5,612 nucleotides of DNA, taken from the NCBI GenBank assembly GCA_036556965.1, contig DATBIO010000088.1, positions 1-5,612 on the forward strand, written 5' to 3'. The notes beneath the pieces were generated by a model. The model was not told where the DNA came from. It worked only from the letters and a program-made list of their open reading frames with translations, and ran no database searches. The translations under genes were made by a program, and so were the position numbers. The number at the start of each line of letters is the position of its first letter. Position 1 is the stretch's first letter. Shown here piece after piece: positions 4,708 to 5,612 of this stretch. The stretch comes from DATBIO01 sp036556965 (lineage in GTDB: Bacteria > Acidobacteriota > Vicinamibacteria > Fen-336).

Positions 4708-5612
4708 TCAGTCCTCGCACTCGCCGGGGCCCGCGGGCGCGCTGATGCACGCGCAGCCGAGCGCGAACGCACCGGGGAACCGTCGCACGGCCACGGCGGC
4801 GGCGTCGGTGTGCCGTGTCGGCTCGCCTGCTTCGCGGCGGAGGGCGACGACCTGCGGCTGCCAGGCACCGAGCCGCGCAGGGTCGTCGCGGGGATCCTCC
4901 TCGGCTCCCGGCGAGGAGTCGTAGTCCCCGCAGGTCACGATGCCGACGTAGCGGCACAGCCGGGCTGGCCTCGGCCCGCCGTAGTCGTCTTCCCCCACGG
5001 AGGTCGCGAACGTCCGCGCCGACGCGAACAAGCGCGCCAGCCGCCGCCCAAGGCCGGCCAGGAAGCCGGCGAGCTCGGACAGCCCGGTGATGATGCCGAA
5101 GACGCCGCCCGAGCTGCCCAGGGGCGTGGCGATGGTCACGAGGTCCGTTTCCACCAGTATGGCGAGGCCGCCCTTCTCGCCGAGCAGCCGGCCGCACCAG
5201 AGACGGTCCTGGAGGGGCACGGTGGGCGCGCGCGGGATCATGCTGAGCACCCGGCTGGCGACGTTGATCGCGACCTGGCCCCCTGCGGAGAACCCGATGA
5301 GATGGAAGCGGACCCTGGCCACGAACGGCGCCTGGGCCATGGCCACGGCGACGCCGTTCAGGAAGGCGGCCACCTCCTCGGCCGTCTCGCGCACGGTGCG
5401 CGTCGGGTCGTAGCGGACGCGAAAGCCGGCGGTGATGCAGCAGGGGCCGGGCGCGTTGACCCTGTCGGCGACGGCCTGCAGGAAGCGCGTCTCGTCGGCG
5501 AGCGCCTCGCCCACGGACACGCCGAGTCCGTCGGCGTCGACCGCATCCGGGACGCCCCACATGACGGCGGTGAGGGCCACCTCCACCCCGTCCGGACACG
5601 TCTCGCAGTCCG
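4708..5612 (-). CDS. Putative serine alpha/beta-hydrolase (lipase/esterase-like), family unassigned, 5' end possibly outside the window
   Basis: The frame is open from the stop at 4710-4708 to the right edge. A GTG at 5586-5584 would give 292 residues, but no convincing Shine-Dalgarno precedes it and the frame stays open upstream (with two Cys codons), so the gene may begin outside. Numbering from that GTG: a strand, RVRFHLI (91-97), leads into the nucleophile elbow GFSAGG (98-103) with Ser100. DLVTIATPLGSSGG (148-161) resembles the post-nucleophile 'TP.G.S' segment of lipases. YVGIVTCGDYDSS (213-225) could supply the acid (Asp221 or Asp223), and TRHTDAA (257-263) the catalytic His259. This order fits an alpha/beta-hydrolase triad. 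Substrate and pathway cannot be told. The last 15 residues contain three Cys (278, 280, 290), suggesting disulfides or metal binding. No signal peptide is visible, but the true N-terminus may be missing. It is convergent with tadA/tRNA-Ser. The coding call is good; the hydrolase assignment is moderate and motif-based. Confidence 0.72.
   Translation of the reverse strand, partial: DCETCPDGVEVALTAVMWGVPDAVDADGLGVSVGEALADETRFLQAVADRVNAPGPCCITAGFRVRYDPTRTVRETAEEVAAFLNGVAVAMAQAPFVARVRFHLIGFSAGGQVAINVASRVLSMIPRAPTVPLQDRLWCGRLLGEKGGLAILVETDLVTIATPLGSSGGVFGIITGLSELAGFLAGLGRRLARLFASARTFATSVGEDDYGGPRPARLCRYVGIVTCGDYDSSPGAEEDPRDDPARLGAWQPQVVALRREAGEPTRHTDAAAVAVRRFPGAFALGCACISAPAGPGECED

Noticed and set aside
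4371..4868. 165-codon minus-strand frame crossing the tRNA-Ser gene and repeats
   Set aside because: It would be antisense to a perfect tRNA, and its repeated peptide segments come from the DNA repeats. No domain was recognised.
4526..5599. 357-codon minus-strand open frame overlapping the hydrolase gene
   Set aside because: It is an Arg/Gly/Pro-rich shadow frame, and its C-terminus merely translates the tandem repeats. The hydrolase frame has recognisable motifs.

Overview
The window is very GC-rich (about 70% by eye). It carries five protein genes and one tRNA gene in a chromosomal-looking layout, with no transposase, integrase, phage or CRISPR signature. The longest gene encodes a duplicated MacB/FtsX-type permease of the ADOP family, which is expanded in Acidobacteriota and also occurs in Gemmatimonadota and related soil lineages. 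With the GC content, this suggests a high-GC acidobacterium such as a Vicinamibacteria or Thermoanaerobaculia relative. That placement is an inference.

Left part (1-3348), all on the minus strand. A polytopic membrane protein resembling GT-C glycosyltransferases starts at 626 and runs off the left edge. Upstream of it, 48 bp away, is the complete ADOP permease (675-3179), whose start is fixed by a good Shine-Dalgarno sequence. A 169-bp spacer without a recognisable gene follows.

Middle part (3349-4478). A small SLOG/YpsA-like 'putative molybdenum carrier' protein lies on the minus strand. It is divergent from tadA, the tRNA adenosine-34 deaminase, on the plus strand. The 59-bp divergent spacer holds a plausible sigma-70-type promoter for tadA, overlapped by a palindrome and a 9-bp inverted repeat. 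Only 24 bp after tadA lies a complete tRNA-Ser(CGA) with an encoded CCA end. The two are probably cotranscribed and form a small translation locus.

Right part (4479-5612). Immediately after the tRNA comes a non-coding convergent spacer. It has a strong GC-rich hairpin and a tandem array of about 26-bp units, each starting with a copy of the T-arm 3' half found in the adjacent tRNA (CGAATCCCAC or a near match). This is the least explained part of the window. The last gene, on the minus strand and open at the right edge, encodes a serine alpha/beta-hydrolase-like protein of unassigned family with a short Cys-rich C-terminal tail.

Apart from the tadA/tRNA-Ser pair, the genes show no obvious shared pathway. 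No new multi-gene system could be demonstrated. The tRNA-derived repeat array is the best candidate for follow-up.
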